Shown: piece by piece, positions 6,794 through 6,837 of the stretch | Numbering within the stretch: the first letter of the stretch is position 1 | Layout: the number at the start of each line of letters is the position of its first letter | Source of the DNA: Anaerolineales bacterium | GTDB lineage: Bacteria; Chloroflexota; Anaerolineae; Anaerolineales; UBA6663 | Assembly (NCBI GenBank): GCA_017999235.1 | Contig: JAGOBN010000220.1 | Span: forward strand, 1-6,837 | Direction of reading: 5' to 3' | Length of the DNA stretch: 6,837 bases | Made by a program: the position numbers and the translations under genes | The notes under the pieces: model-generated | What the model saw: the letters and a program-made list of their open reading frames with translations, nothing else | Database searches by the model: none | What the model was told of the DNA's origin: nothing

Positions 6794-6809
6794 GAAAGGG
6801 CAAGCTTTC
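6794..6809. repeat. Small subterminal inverted repeat inside the insertion sequence
   Basis: GAAAG and CTTTC form a 5-bp stem around a 6-base spacer, upstream of the transposase gene and 10 bp inside the right terminal repeat. It could be a protein-binding site or an RNA hairpin that limits read-in translation of the transposase. It is short enough to be chance. Confidence 0.25.
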
Positions 6810-6819
6810 CGTTTAATCA

Positions 6820-6837
6820 GATTTTTCGTCTACTGAG
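6820..6837 (-). repeat. Terminal inverted repeat upstream of the transposase
   Basis: Read on the minus strand this is CTCAGTAGACGAAAAATC, matching 5558-5575 at 17 of 18 bases. It is the last sequence in the window, so one or two further bases of the repeat could lie outside. Confidence 0.9.

Larger units (their letters stand above)
5558..6837 (-). mobile_element. Complete insertion sequence, ISH3-like, about 1,280 bp
   Basis: The element is bounded by 18-bp inverted repeats that match at 17 of 18 positions and holds one transposase gene filling most of its length on the minus strand. Total length, repeat length and the DDE protein fit what is known of the ISH3 family (about 1.2-1.5 kb, repeats of 15-33 bp, 4-5 bp target duplications). 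It sits inside the second family 2 glycosyltransferase gene, opposite to the direction of the cluster. The window ends at the outer base of the right repeat, so the target duplication cannot be tested. The bases before the left repeat are CAAGA (5553-5557). Intact ends and an undamaged transposase suggest a recent insertion. Confidence 0.88.

Noticed and set aside
5613..6836. A 407-codon open frame on the plus strand across the insertion sequence
   Set aside because: It is the antisense shadow of the transposase. The minus-strand protein carries the ordered DDE residues and a good ribosome site, while the plus-strand translation has no recognisable domain.

Overview
The window is GC-rich bacterial DNA. 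It carries a plus-strand surface-polysaccharide gene cluster whose last gene is cut by an insertion sequence. The best guess for the organism is a Chloroflexota (Anaerolineae-like) bacterium. This rests on high GC, GTG starts, and a multi-pass GT39-like membrane protein next to a DUF1616 protein amid glycosyltransferases. It is an inference, not a marker-gene assignment.

Region 1 (1-2490) encodes envelope and export proteins. It begins with the C-terminal part of a polytopic membrane protein with an outer domain. A DUF1616-type membrane protein overlaps its end. A secreted family 16 glycoside hydrolase with an intact EIDVLE active site follows 26 bp later. A 128-bp gap (2491-2618), with no convincing promoter or terminator, separates this block from the next.

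Region 2 (2619-5557) encodes cytoplasmic glycosyltransferases: a GT-A family 2 enzyme with a hydrophobic C-terminal segment, a GT-B family 4 enzyme joined to it by an ATGA stop/start overlap, and a second family 2 enzyme 10 bp further on. Tight packing suggests one transcription unit. A reasonable model is that the transferases build a polysaccharide, the membrane proteins add sugars or help on the outer face, and the GH16 enzyme trims or releases the product outside the cell. No polymerase, flippase or initiating sugar-phosphate transferase is visible, so the cluster must extend beyond the window.

Region 3 (5558-6837) is an apparently complete insertion sequence of about 1,280 bp. It has 18-bp terminal inverted repeats (17 of 18 matching) and a full-length minus-strand DDE transposase resembling the ISH3 family. 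It interrupts the third glycosyltransferase after about 209 codons and replaces its end with a short IS-encoded tail. The window stops exactly at the outer edge of the right inverted repeat, so the target duplication and the rest of the broken gene cannot be seen.

I saw no RNA gene, CRISPR array or wholly new system. The points most worth checking are the insertion into the glycosyltransferase, the secreted hydrolase inside a biosynthetic cluster, and the GT4 enzyme that lacks the usual EX7E glutamates.
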